Part shown: positions 24,401 to 35,545 of the stretch, piece by piece
Numbering within the stretch: position 1 is the stretch's first letter
Layout of the letters: each line of letters starts with the position of its first letter
NCBI RefSeq assembly: GCF_000002995.4
Contig: NW_025062475.1
Coordinates: forward strand, 9,118,187 to 9,182,186
Source: Brugia malayi
Lineage: Eukaryota; Nematoda; Chromadorea; Rhabditida; Onchocercidae
Length of the DNA stretch: 64,000 nt
Reading direction: 5' to 3'
Translations under genes and position numbers: made by a program
The notes under the pieces: model-generated
Told to the model about the DNA's origin: nothing
The model's input: only the letters and a program-made list of their open reading frames with translations
The model's database searches: none

Positions 24401-25828
24401 ATTAACAAATACTGAGTTTGAATAATGAATAGTTTGGCAATAACAAACACCTGTGTCCTGTGGAGAAAGCAGTAAATACAACAGTGTCGCATATTTACGG
24501 CAATATAATATAAAAGACCAAATAAAACGTATAAAACGAAAAGGATACAACTATCAGGGGATACATTTAAATTCAATTCACTGCTTTTCAATTTGAAATA
24601 TGACAATCTTAATGAAGCAATAGTGATTTCTTACAGCAATCCTTCATTAAGAGGAAACAATAATTTATCGAACATATATTTTTCAAATAAGAAATGATAA
24701 GAATTAGTTTGTAATTTGAAACTGCTTTGTTATTTATTTGCACTTTACTTTTCCAAATTATTTCACTATATTCCATGCATTTCATCCAAAAATTTTCTCT
24801 AAACTATTCTGTGAATTTAAATGAATTATAAAAATTTGCATTGTATGATTTGCTGTATTCAGGTATTTGCATCAGCTACTGAAGAAAATGGCAAGATGTT
24901 ATTATGTGAATTGTATGAAAGTTCATCATTATTGGCACAGCTTGGCACTTTTGTTTCCAAGGATGTTGAGAAACTTTTAGCTAATGAAGGTACAATCTCA
25001 CAATTCTAAAAATTATTTGAAGTAATTTTCTTTTCCTGCCTATTATTATTATTATTATTATTTCAACGCCATGTTGTCATTGTTTTCTGGAAGTAATTAA
25101 TTTAACAAATAAGGTGAATTAATTCATCGAGTGATTGATTCATTTTACATGATGAAATTTTGCTACTAATGAAATAAGAGTGCTGAAATTTCGATTAAAT
25201 GAAAAGACTTAAATTTCGTAATATTGAGACAATAAAGATCTGCATATTAATTTAATTTAACTCCCTTTATTTAATCGGCCTATTTTCCACTGGATGAGAA
25301 CTAGGTTAACAATAAATAAGTCTGAGACCTATTATCTATGTTAGTTGTGATAAATGAAATCTATAGATTTGTCTTTTTTTAAATACTTTTAGGACAGTTA
25401 GATGATAAAACTTAAATAATTAACTCAGAATTTTGCGACATTCAAAATTGTGCTTTCAAGATATCAAAAATTTTTGTCTTTTTTTGAATTTGTCTTGCTT
25501 TCTCAGCTAGAAACTTTATCATTGGTTGATTTGGATCATAGAGCAAAGTTGCTCGCCGTGCATTTGAATCTTTGTCGTTACAAGCTCAAATGTCCAAAAC
25601 AGTTTTATCAACTGTTGTTGAAATTTTCTTCATTAGTAATAAAATGCATATGAGAAAATTTATACTAATTAGTTGGACGTTGTAGTAATGATTACAGGTG
25701 TGACAATAGACGACGTGCAGGATATTGAAAAAAGGAAACACGAATATCTGCGATTCGGTAAAAGAAAACACGAATATTTGCGTTTTGGGAAGAGGAAGCA
25801 TGAATACTTAAGATTTGGTCGTAAGTAG
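21464..25828 (+). CDS. flp-14: FMRFamide-like neuropeptide precursor FLP-14
   Basis: Secreted prepropeptide cleaved to three copies of KHEYLRF-amide (the Ascaris peptide AF2). Exons: 21464-21565, 24863-24989, 25511-25635, 25721-25828, giving 153 residues. Exon 1 encodes a signal peptide ([20 protein letters not shown]). Exons 2 and 3 encode a spacer with three Cys. Exon 4 encodes DIEKR followed by three KHEYLRFG units separated by KR and ending GRK, which gives the amidating Gly and dibasic sites. Intron 1 is about 3.3 kb and holds only AT-rich DNA. Exon 3 uses the inner of two close acceptors (AG then CTAG) to keep frame. The first exon and peptide exon are firm, whereas the exon 3/4 junction was chosen to hold phase and is less sure. 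Neuromodulation is inferred from the known family. Confidence 0.88.
21519..21543. repeat. 25-bp perfect palindrome in flp-14 exon 1
   Basis: CCGGTTGTGTAC, one A, then GTACACAACCGG. The arms are 12 bases each and lie within the signal-peptide codons. In RNA it would form an 11-bp stem with a three-base loop. Confidence 0.95.
25041..25062. repeat. (ATT)n microsatellite in flp-14 intron 2
   Basis: About seven TAT/ATT units between flp-14 exons 2 and 3. Confidence 0.85.
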
Positions 25829-26759
25829 TTGAGATCAAAGTTCCCGCTGCATCCATAATTTTCCTGAACTTTATGTATATGTTGTATATCATTGCGGTGT
25901 TTTTTCATATATGACATTTATTTCTGAAGCACATCAATAAAGGCGAAACTATGTTTTTGTATCACATATAACTTATCAGTACTTACAAGACAGAATAAAT
26001 TATATCAATAATATCTAAACCATGAATCAAAAAGAAGTGTCAAAACGTTGTTTCAAAATGAATCCCACCTTCTTAGATTGGCTCTGATCTTTTTAAAAGT
26101 AGATTTTTATTATTTAAAAATTAATTAAATAAAATCAACGATGAACAACCATATCTAATATGAACTTCAGCATCATCAACTGACGTATTACATGCACACC
26201 AAATATGGTAAATAGAATTTTTAATACTTGGTACTACGCGATTCAATCTTACGTCTTATGAAGGAATTCTTCAAGGGATTGATAGATTCGTGTTACTAGC
26301 GAATATAAACGAGGAAAGAAAATAAATATGGCGGCTATGAAATGGAATAAAAAAATTATCAAAATTTTGGAAAATTTTGGAATTTTGGAAAAATGAATCT
26401 AGAAGATAAATCGCTAAACTTAAATAAATTTTCTTTTCTAAAGTTCCATTTCTAAACGACAATGGTAATACATCATTTTTCTTGGGAAAATTAACTTATA
26501 AAACAAACGACAGGAGAATGGTAGCAGTTAACACGGTTAACAATTAAAATCATTAAAATGAACAACACAGTAATCCAATTAACCCACAGAAATAATAGTT
26601 AATAATAATAATAATAAATATATAATGTTTGCATGTATATAAGTGTACATAAGCAATCATAGTTCCAAATAGACATGGCTAAACATCGGAAAGTAAACAA
26701 TAATCTTGAAACCGAATATACTGATTCCAGAAATACGCAAATGGCATACTGTGGATCTT
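25829..26759. other. intergenic, convergent 3' ends of flp-14 and the four-TM gene
   Basis: AT-rich DNA with an AAT microsatellite at about 26599-26617. No gene seen. Confidence 0.5.
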
Positions 26760-28360
26760 TTATATCCTCGAATCACGAGGATAATGTGCCCTAATATATT
26801 TATTATTCCGTTCCGGACTGAACACTTTTTCCGTTATAAGGTTCAGACAAAAAAGTGCCATTATTGCCAGATACAGCGATACAATGACACCAGCACATGC
26901 CTATAATCGCAACAAATATAAATCAGAATATGATTATAAATGAAACTATCAAAAGTTTTAAGATTATTGTTTCTTAAACATAGTAAAAAAACTCCTTAAG
27001 CATAGTAAATCATTTAGGAAAAAAGAAAAAGTAAGGAGTAGAAATATTTTTAAACTCTCATAGAAGTTTAGAAATCTAAACATAGTAAAAAAAAAAAAGA
27101 AAGATAATTTATTAATATATACCGGTCAATCTTAAAGTTCAATTAAATCTAGAAAACATATGGGAAAAAGAGAAAACTTACAGCAATCCATCCGAAACGT
27201 TCTCCAGTTTCAATGATAGTTCGTTGAGAAATAGTCCCACCGATACCGCATACCAGAATCCATGCAATCATTCCCGCACCGGCGAATACCACTTCCTGAA
27301 TCATAAGTTATTGATAATTATATTGATCCCCAGACACTAAATATCATATTTTTCTTCAGTCCGAAATGTACATCAAAGGGAACGACAGAATTCATTCCTT
27401 TTGATATGCAAAAGTAAATCATCAATTAAAAAGACTACTTTTAATGACCGAATAGTCAAAAATTTAACAATCCCGAGAAAATAAACATATAACTTGCAGT
27501 GATAGAGCAGTTTGTAAGGGATATCACTCTTCTTTCGCCCATTTTTTGATGATGTGCAATAACATACATAATAATGGAAACGGTACAGTGAAGCAGAGTA
27601 AGTGATGAAATGATATAAATGAGGACAATTTCATAGTTTACGGAAATATACGCTACTGCATATTCCGGGTCGAGTAGAATCAGCACTACTATTGTCAAGA
27701 CCTGAAATTAGTGCAGTGGATTACGCAACGGTAAAACTGTTTGAAATAACGCAGGGAAGAAATTTGAAAATCACAAATTTTTTGACTTTAAAATTATTGC
27801 AAGCAAGCTTATTTCATTTTTTATCAGTTAGACATTTTTTATTTTATTAGTTTAAATTCCATTAAAAAATTAGGATAGAATTTCCAGATTAATCATATTT
27901 AACTATAGTGGGATAAAGCTGCACATTATTGCATACGTCAATATGTGTTATTTCTAAATCAGTTATTCCTATTCAGCATTGATGCAAAATGGTTCCGGAG
28001 ATTGCGGAAGAGTTGAAATTTAAGCTTGATATACAATTCATGGATTTTAACGTGACAACCGAAAGATGTAATCACTTCTTCATTACGAATAATTGAAATG
28101 CGACACCGAATCGCATCTTCTCAGATCAAATTATAATGCAAAACTGTAATTAATTAATTGTAGAAACTGATATAAAATTAATATCTCTTAGCCAACCACA
28201 CATCTCACATATAGAAAGTACTAAGAACCAGATAAATTTATTCACTAATTCATTCCTCATCTATATTTGATTAATAAAAAAAAAAAAAAAAAAAAAAAAA
28301 ACTTACAACAATTAGAATTTTGATGGTTGCACAAATAATTAACTGCATGGGCATAATCAT
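26760..28360 (-). CDS. unnamed four-transmembrane protein, MARVEL-like topology
   Basis: I do not recognise a specific family. Exons: 28360-28307, 27701-27528, 27295-27182 and 26900-26760, all in phase 0, giving 160 residues. Four hydrophobic segments are visible: the N-terminal MIMPMQLIICATIKILIV running into exon 2; IVLIYIISSLTLLHCTVSII in exon 2; VVFAGAGMIAWILVCGIGG in exon 3; and CAGVIVSLYLAIMALFC in exon 4. A short polar tail ends RAHYPRDSRI. Size, four TM helices and short loops resemble MARVEL/tetraspan proteins of membrane apposition, but this is inference from topology. It lies downstream of TMEM33 on the same strand, about 1 kb away, so an operon is possible but unsupported. The donor of exon 2 (GTGATA) is moderate. 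The first intron begins GTAAGT followed by a 26-base T-run. Confidence 0.7.
28276..28301. repeat. 26-base poly(A) run (poly(T) on coding strand)
   Basis: Sits directly inside the 5' splice site of the first intron of the four-TM gene and is prone to length variation or assembly error. Confidence 0.95.
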
Positions 28361-29367
28361 TTCAATTGAAAGGAGAGGAATGAAATAACTAGAATGACAG
28401 CGAAGAAGAAATGCGCTCCAATGCTTTCAATGTGATGCATTTGCTTTACTACCTGAGTCATTGTGTCAATATTTGTAAAAGTGAAATGCACTGAATGGGT
28501 GCTGTAGGACGCATAACAATTAGCCCACTCTTCGCTGTCTCACCTGCAGTGATTCTTCTTTAAAGATGTAATACAACAGTGAAGTATGATTGCTGCACAT
28601 GGAAGATATTTAAAAATCAATTACCAAAGTATTACCAGATCCCTATGCTTAAATATCTTTCCAATTAATTGACTTGTTAATGGTTAACTACCAATCATTT
28701 TCTTATAGATCATTCTCTGAACCATGAATTGGTAATGAGCTTTACGGACCACTACACCCCGTTTTGAAAACATTTCAAATCATTATTAGTCTTTGCTTCC
28801 CACTTCCCATTTGCCGGAATGCTCTGCCAGCTGCTGACTCAATTCCACATGAATCGCTTATTGTATATAGCAATAAGGTAGTAACTAGTCATACTTCTGT
28901 AGCTTTTTCACAAACCTTATAGTAACGAGATGTAATGTTAGTCATACTGCGATTACTGCTTTAAAATAAATTACTGACTGATTTCAGATTGAATCGACAA
29001 TTCCATCTCAACTAAGACTTCAAATTGCGATGAACAGCTCTCCCTGAATGGCAAACTACCATAAAAGTTTTTTTCATTTAAAGACATAGCATTTAAATAC
29101 AAAATTTTTCTGCCTAATAAATTTTATTGATCGATTACAATACGGTAAAAAATCTAACTTAAAAATAGAAAAGTTAGGAAGGGCTATAAAATGATGGAAA
29201 AGTTTACCAACACAAAATACGAACAAAGCAACGGATAAAGTCAACGCAAAACAACATTTACGATAACGAAGAGATCAAGCTTGATCCATAAAACTACTAA
29301 ACTCTAACAGTAAAAACCGTGAAAAAGTTGGAAATGGAAATTCTTCGGTATGAAAACCACACTCTTT
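28361..29367. other. intergenic between TMEM33 and the four-TM gene
   Basis: No exon I can support. A possible AATAAA for TMEM33 lies on the minus strand near 29122-29127. Confidence 0.45.
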
Positions 29368-31842
29368 TTATTGAACTGATGTAGGACATAGTCGGCAAGC
29401 TATACTGATAATGGAATGAACTGTATTACGGATCATCTGTGGACAATTAGGACTCGACACAGCTTGCTCAAGAGAAGCACGAAGCTGGTAGAAAACCAAT
29501 CTGAAAACTATAATCAGTAAATTTTCGAATAGCAATTCCTATCGATTAATTCCGAATGGCTCACACATCTATAGCAAAAGACTGGAAAAAAAGGCAGAAA
29601 AAAACACTATGAAATATTTATTATATCATCAAAAAAAAAAATGTCTAATGCTTCAAATAACTTAGTTTATATAAATGTTATGAATTCAATAAAAATTAGG
29701 TTAATAGAAGCATCTAACGTCTATTTATGATTGTGTACAGCACTCGCAACAAGTTCTGTGTCCCATTATTTAAATATAACAGTGCCAACTTTTTTATAAA
29801 TTGTGTAAAAAAAATTACTTTGTAGAATGATTCCTGCGAGATACATAACGCAACATTATAAATCGGTAATATATGAATGGCAGAAAGAACGAAGTCTTAC
29901 CCCTGAAAACATTAAATGCATTAAGTTAAGAACATGTTTCTTATTGTTGGTTTTTGGATTACAAAGTTATGCTGTATATCTCAGGATGATCTGTGATTAC
30001 CAATTCAATTAATATACATTTGTTAAATTTGAATATAATTGTATAAATAAATAGGCTGAGAGATTAAGTGTTCCACCGCTAGTAAATCAAAATGATCGAT
30101 AAGTTTCAATGCATTATCTTTAGTTGGGATTTATAAATGACTAGCAGATTACAGCAGCGATATATGTGCGGAATTAAATCACGGAAAAAAAACCAAACCG
30201 ATTAACAAAAACTTACATGAATACCATGGCAACAAGCATTGGCATTAAAAAGATTTCAGAACATGCAATAATTCCCAAAAGATTCTGCGTATGTTGCCGT
30301 GTTAGCTCAGACATTTTGTCAGCCACATTCGTTGCTTTTCCTAGTGCATAACATATCTGAGTGATGAAATTGACGGCATGCAACAATCCATATAAAAATA
30401 TTGGCATAAGTGCCACTGAAATGAAAGATTTCATTATATAAAATTATCTTATTGTTTTCATCTATTGTTTGCGTATTCTAAATGTTGTCAGTTAGATGTC
30501 TACTGCTATATACCATAACTAATTGGAGTACAACTGACGAATTACATCAGTGCTTATAGCGATTGACACTGATTGCAGAGCAGCTGATTGTTTTCAAATA
30601 TTTCTGTAAAACAAAATAATTTTTTCGCTTATTTTATCAAACTTATAAAAATGTACAACAGATGATAAACATACTAGTAACTGGAACTGAAGTTATAAAC
30701 AAGACGGAGTAAATAAGATAGTGGCACGAATCTTCCAGAAGTACCATGGACAAGAACTCCCGAGTGAAACGCAGTCCTCCAACACGCTGATGTACGCGAA
30801 GAGCATTTGTAGCAGCAGCTAAAATAACGTCAAACTATAGGCATATATATAAAACAACTTCCACAATGTTGTTTTCCTGATTTTATTCTAAACGTATTTC
30901 TTCATGCTGTATCTTTATTTACACATTTGTCTCTAATATATTTTATATTTCATTCATATTTGCAGCTGAAGTGATGACAACCACAAATAAAAAATAAATC
31001 ATGCCATGTAATCCTTTTGAAAACAAAATACGTACCCGCTGCGAACGCTTTTGAATAAGCTGAGTATTGAGAACTTCGAGCACCGAACGGTAAAATAAAA
31101 TATGACGCACATAAGACAGTTATAATTCTTGTCAAGAAAAGAATAACATCTGTTTGACGGGATTTCAAGAAATCCTGAAACATGAATACATATACACCTT
31201 AGAGGAAGTTGAGAATAATTTCTATTGCTTTCAAATGACAGTATTTAGAAAATGTTGCACCCACTCGAAGGAAGTACGAAATTTTTAGTATCGTGAATAT
31301 AAATTATAAAGTACGAATAAATGAATCCTGAAATAAGGTTTATTCCTTATAGTTACACTACTATTTAAATATTCTATTTAAATGATCAAAAATGTTCAGT
31401 GATTTATCTTTCCTGCTGGTTACAATCCCATGACTTAACACCTTTTGACCACATTAAATTAATCAATATGCGGAGTCAGTGTATTTCTGGGGATGTGCTA
31501 GCCTTTTATTGGGCATGATGTAAGAAATTTCAATTCTTACTTTGTTGTTCCAAGACTATTTAAAACTCGACCCAAAGTTTCTGGTGGTTTCAAATTCAAA
31601 TCTCCTGTATATTAAGCAAATATTTTCAGTTGGAATCCATCCACATTACGGTTGGATTACTTAAGCTTCTATCGCTTGCAAGAACGAAAATAATGTGAGC
31701 TGTATTGGGAACGTACTGCTAATGTTGACTGTCCTCGCACGTAAGAATGCGTCGTTGATGGACTGTCGCCAGAAGGTGAACTACTGGATGGTGGTGAGGA
31801 ACCATCATGACGAGTAGTACTTTCCTCATGAATCTCAACCAT
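29368..31842 (-). CDS. TMEM33: TMEM33-like ER membrane protein
   Basis: Member of the TMEM33/Pom33 family of ER and nuclear-envelope proteins that bind reticulons. Exons: 31842-31717, 31174-31036, 30818-30675, 30415-30217, 29500-29368, giving 246 residues (human 247). A Ser/Pro-rich N-terminus (SSPPSSSSPSGDSPS) is followed by the family core. VILFLTRIITVLCASYFILP is the first membrane segment. FLSMVLLEDSCHYLIYSVLF matches the signature ALLEDSCHYLLYSLIF. Then come LMPIFLYGLLHAVNF and LLGIIACSEIFLMP, the latter being the hallmark motif. Exon 5 encodes the soluble tail and ends CRLCPTSVQ. Phases close. The N-terminal extension is the least certain part, but its ATG opens a frame that splices in phase. 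Confidence 0.92.
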
Positions 31843-32670
31843 AATAAAACAACAGCGATCTGAAACAAGTATGTAAAGATACTTTGCAAGGGTCAATGTC
31901 ACCAAAGCTACTTTCATCAGGAAGCAATCTACAAATTAACGCACAGGTCAACAGGTGAACATATTTCTTTTTACTAAGCTGCTGTGAACACTCATCTCAC
32001 TCTCGTGCAATTCAAAACCACTCAAACCAGTTGTCAAGATTGTGCACTGCTTACTGGAAATGATTCGAATGAAAGACAGAAATGGAATGATTCAAGTGAA
32101 AGGAGAGGAACTGTATTAACTACAGATGATCGACACGCAGGTCACACTGGTTCTCATACCACAAGGGCACATGAAAGGATGCGTGACTCACGTGACTCGT
32201 GCAGTTCACCCTAAACATTCGCACAATCCGAACAATTCGAGCGATTGACTCTAAACCAAAGAAGGAGGCGGGATCAACAAAAATTTCGATTTTGCCCTCC
32301 TGCCTGCTTCTCCACATATATCACACACTTTTCATGTTTCCTTCTCTCAGCCTAATGACAAACGTTTCATATTTATTGGATGTCTCATTGTGACATGCTT
32401 TGCCCCATTAACAATGCCGAGACGCAGAGGATGGTACTGTTAGAGGTCACAACGTGAGGTAGGTTAGATTGGCGGGTGTCACGTTGTGAAGAGCTGTAAG
32501 GTTACAAGATCAGTTAGAGATTAGTTTTGGTATATATGTCTTGTCTGTCAACTTTTTTATCTTGACTAGTAATTTGTATAAGTTTTGGAATATACTCTTT
32601 TCTTTATTTTATTTACATGAATACATATACATTTTTGAGATTAAACTCGGATATTCTCACTGCCATCATC
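31843..32670. other. shared upstream region of TMEM33 and snfc-5
   Basis: Divergent promoter region without a recognisable gene. An 11-bp inverted repeat, TCACAACGTGA at 32447-32457 and TCACGTTGTGA at 32479-32489, lies about 180 bp before the snfc-5 start. Confidence 0.5.
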
Positions 32671-35105
32671 ATGCCGAAAATGAAATTCTATGGTGATCGA
32701 CCGCAGTCATTTTCTATTGATGATTCGGGGGAGCGTTACTACATCGGTGCTGAGGTTGGTAAAATAGCTACACACTTTACACATACAATACTGCAGTTAA
32801 AATCGCAAAAGAGGTTACTATACATATAATACTTTGTATCCAGATTTCTTCGCGGAAAAATTTTACTTTTCTTAGCACTTTATTAAACATTTTTGTATGA
32901 CGCTTTGGCATAAATTCTAGGTGGGACAGTACATGCGATATCACCGTGGTTCGTTATACAAAAGGTTTCCACAATTATGGAAACGTATGGCAACTTTGGA
33001 AGAGAAACGGAAGATGCAAGAAATGGCTTGTCCATCATCTTTCTTAAATACTAATATTATGCTGGTGAAGGCTTGTGAGGTGTGACTTCGTCTCTCAATT
33101 TTTATAGAAAGGATTACATCATTATCTTTTAAATACGTCAAGTTTCATCTCCCCAAGTAGATGCTAAATTATTAGTCAATTTTTTCTTTACTTGGAAAAC
33201 CTGCATTTTGTAAAGAAATTCTGTATCATACTCAGTTGCTGTTGTCAACAGCAGCAATAAAATGTTGATTTAAGGTTGATGAAATCTTGATGGGAAATGA
33301 AGAGAAGTACCGTGCGGGAGGCACTGGTACAGCAAATAGTGGTATGTCATCAGGGAGTACCACTGCTCTTAATGGTACTCCAATGAAATCAACGCGGTCT
33401 GGAACAGGACCATGGCTTGGACAGCAAGTATGTTTTAGTAATTGGCAGCGTTTAGATTTGTGTAGTTATAGTTTATTTGTTTTGTCAAGTTAAGTTCAAG
33501 TTGCTTTATGTTCTGGATACTCCAGAATTTATTAAATAAATAATCTGGATCGAGAAGTCAAAGTAGGTATGATAGTCCTAAATCAGCACTGAAAGTGAAC
33601 CTGTGTGGCATTACAAGGACTGATATTTATTTACCGTGTTTTAGTAATTTTTTTAGTAATGTCCTAGTTATGGCAAACACTGAAAAACACTGAATAGATA
33701 AATCAGATTTTCTCATACCTTATATTTAACTTTTTGTAATACCTACTCAAAAAGTTTTTTTCTTGAAATAGAAAAGTAGGTAACTTGTGAAAAGAAGACT
33801 GGTATCTAGTTGCACTGTAAAAACTTTCAACTAATTGCATTTTGAAGGTAAGCAGCGGTTCACATCATCTAGAAAGTGTTCCTTGTTCTACACCAGTGGC
33901 ACATGCACGTGGGCATATGAAAACGCGTGATTTCGCTTCGTCACCAGATGATCTGGAGATGTATAAAAGAATTTTGGACAATGCTGACCAATCTGAGGAG
34001 CTAATACCTATAAGGCATTACCTTTTTTAAGAATGTTTGATAATATGGTACAGTTCATTATTTCCTTTCTTTTTTTTTTATTGTTCCTTTTTGATTTCTT
34101 TTGTGATTCTTTTTTCAGGTTGGATATGGAATTGGAGGGTGTGAAGCTTCGCGATACATTTTGTTATAATCGCAACGAAAAACTGATAACGCCAGAAATT
34201 TTGGCTGAAACAATGTGTGATGACCTCGATTTACCCACAGGGACTTTTCAGAATGCCATTGCGCAAGCTATACATCAGCAAATTGAGGTTAGATTGTGAT
34301 TTTATTTTTAGTAATTTTCTATTGCCATATTTTTCAGCTGTCGGGAACCGGATTAGTAGTTAATTCATCCTGTTGTTCAACAGACGACATTGTGGGTTTG
34401 CTTGAATGGTTGAATAGGATCGATGATTTTATTTGAAAGTCTTAAGTACTGCACACAAGAGTCAGAAACTCTTCGGTATTTCAGGCGGCAGGCGAAGCGG
34501 CTCCTGTCGATACGGCATTAAGTGATCAGCGAGCATTATTAAAGTTGAATATTCATGTCGGTAATCAGTCTTTGGTTGATCAATTTGAGTGGGACATGAG
34601 TGAAGAGATGAACAATCCGGAATGGTTCGCTTCAAAATTAGCTTCTGAATTGGGCCTTGGAGGAGAATTTGTTGCTGCAATAAGTTATTCTATCCGCGGG
34701 CAGTTATCATGGAATCAAAAAACCTATGCCTATAGGTATTTTTTTCAACTTTCTTAAAGGAACTTATTTACGATGCTATGTATCGGACACTATTTTGGAC
34801 TTGGCTCAGTAAGCATCTCTTTTGTTACGAAGTAGATTACTATTACGGTTGGATTTTTACATTTGTTAGCATATATATGACTCCTATTTTCATCCTAAGG
34901 AAGTTTTAAGCAGGTTTTAATGTTTAGTGAGTCTCCTTTGCCAACGGTAGATTGCCCGTTTCGGAATCCTGCAGATGCTGATGTTTGGGGACCATTCTTG
35001 GAAACACTTACGGATGCTGAAATCGAAAAGAAAATGCGTGATCAAGATCGTAATACACGTCGTATGAGGCGACTCGTGAATGCAAATCCTTATGGCGGTC
35101 TTTAA
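32671..35105 (+). CDS. snfc-5: SWI/SNF complex subunit SNF5 (SMARCB1/INI1)
   Basis: Core subunit of SWI/SNF (BAF) chromatin remodellers. Exons: 32671-32754, 32921-33079, 33275-33427, 33848-34014, 34119-34287, 34485-34735, 34928-35105, giving 386 residues (human 385). The N-terminal winged-helix region has [20 protein letters not shown]. The linker has [14 protein letters not shown]. The two imperfect SNF5 repeats follow: RPT1 from [16 protein letters not shown], and RPT2 from [20 protein letters not shown] through [12 protein letters not shown]. The C-terminal helix has [15 protein letters not shown] chose MPKMKFYG as start because it matches the family better than the in-frame Met 18 codons upstream. 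Introns 2 and 3 use AAG acceptors and intron 4 starts with GC. It is the first gene of a probable three-gene operon. AATAAA lies at 35481-35486. Confidence 0.95.
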
Positions 35106-35480
35106 TTTGCATTAGTCACTTTTTTAGCGAATTGAAATCCTTTTGATGTGTTCATAAAATTGTATTCTATTATTGAATGGTGATGAAAAGATGAATATTT
35201 TAGGGCGGAAACTTTCCGAATGAAGTTAGGTCAAGTGTTTTAATCCAGTATAGTTTTTTATGCGTTATCTTGATAATATCGAAAATGGTACTGATAACAT
35301 TTGCGTGATTTCAATTATTATTTGTTGAATTATTTCTTTGTTCATGTTATATTAAAAACAGCGAATGAAGTGTATTTTGTTACGATCAGTAAATTTATTT
35401 TATCATTGAATTGTGTTCTTGTCTGGTTGTTTTCAGTCATATTCGTATTTAGCTATGAAAATCACATAATATTGGTGGAA

Positions 35481-35486
35481 AATAAA
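35481..35486 (+). terminator. poly(A) signal of snfc-5
   Basis: AATAAA 50 bases before the acceptor at 35536, the spacing expected between cistrons of a nematode operon. Confidence 0.6.
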
Positions 35487-35530
35487 AAACTTTAAATCTT
35501 GATAGGGATTTTTTTCTACACTCTTTATTT

Positions 35531-35536
35531 TTTCAG
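35531..35536 (+). promoter_or_regulatory. probable trans-splice acceptor of rnp-4
   Basis: TTTCAG nine bases before the Y14 ATG, after a T-rich tract. It is a candidate spliced-leader addition site. Confidence 0.6.
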
Positions 35537-35545
35537 ATTTTTGAA

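Noticed and set aside
28360..29368. operon between TMEM33 and the four-TM gene
   Set aside because: The gap is about 1 kb and no poly(A)-acceptor pair at operon spacing is visible.
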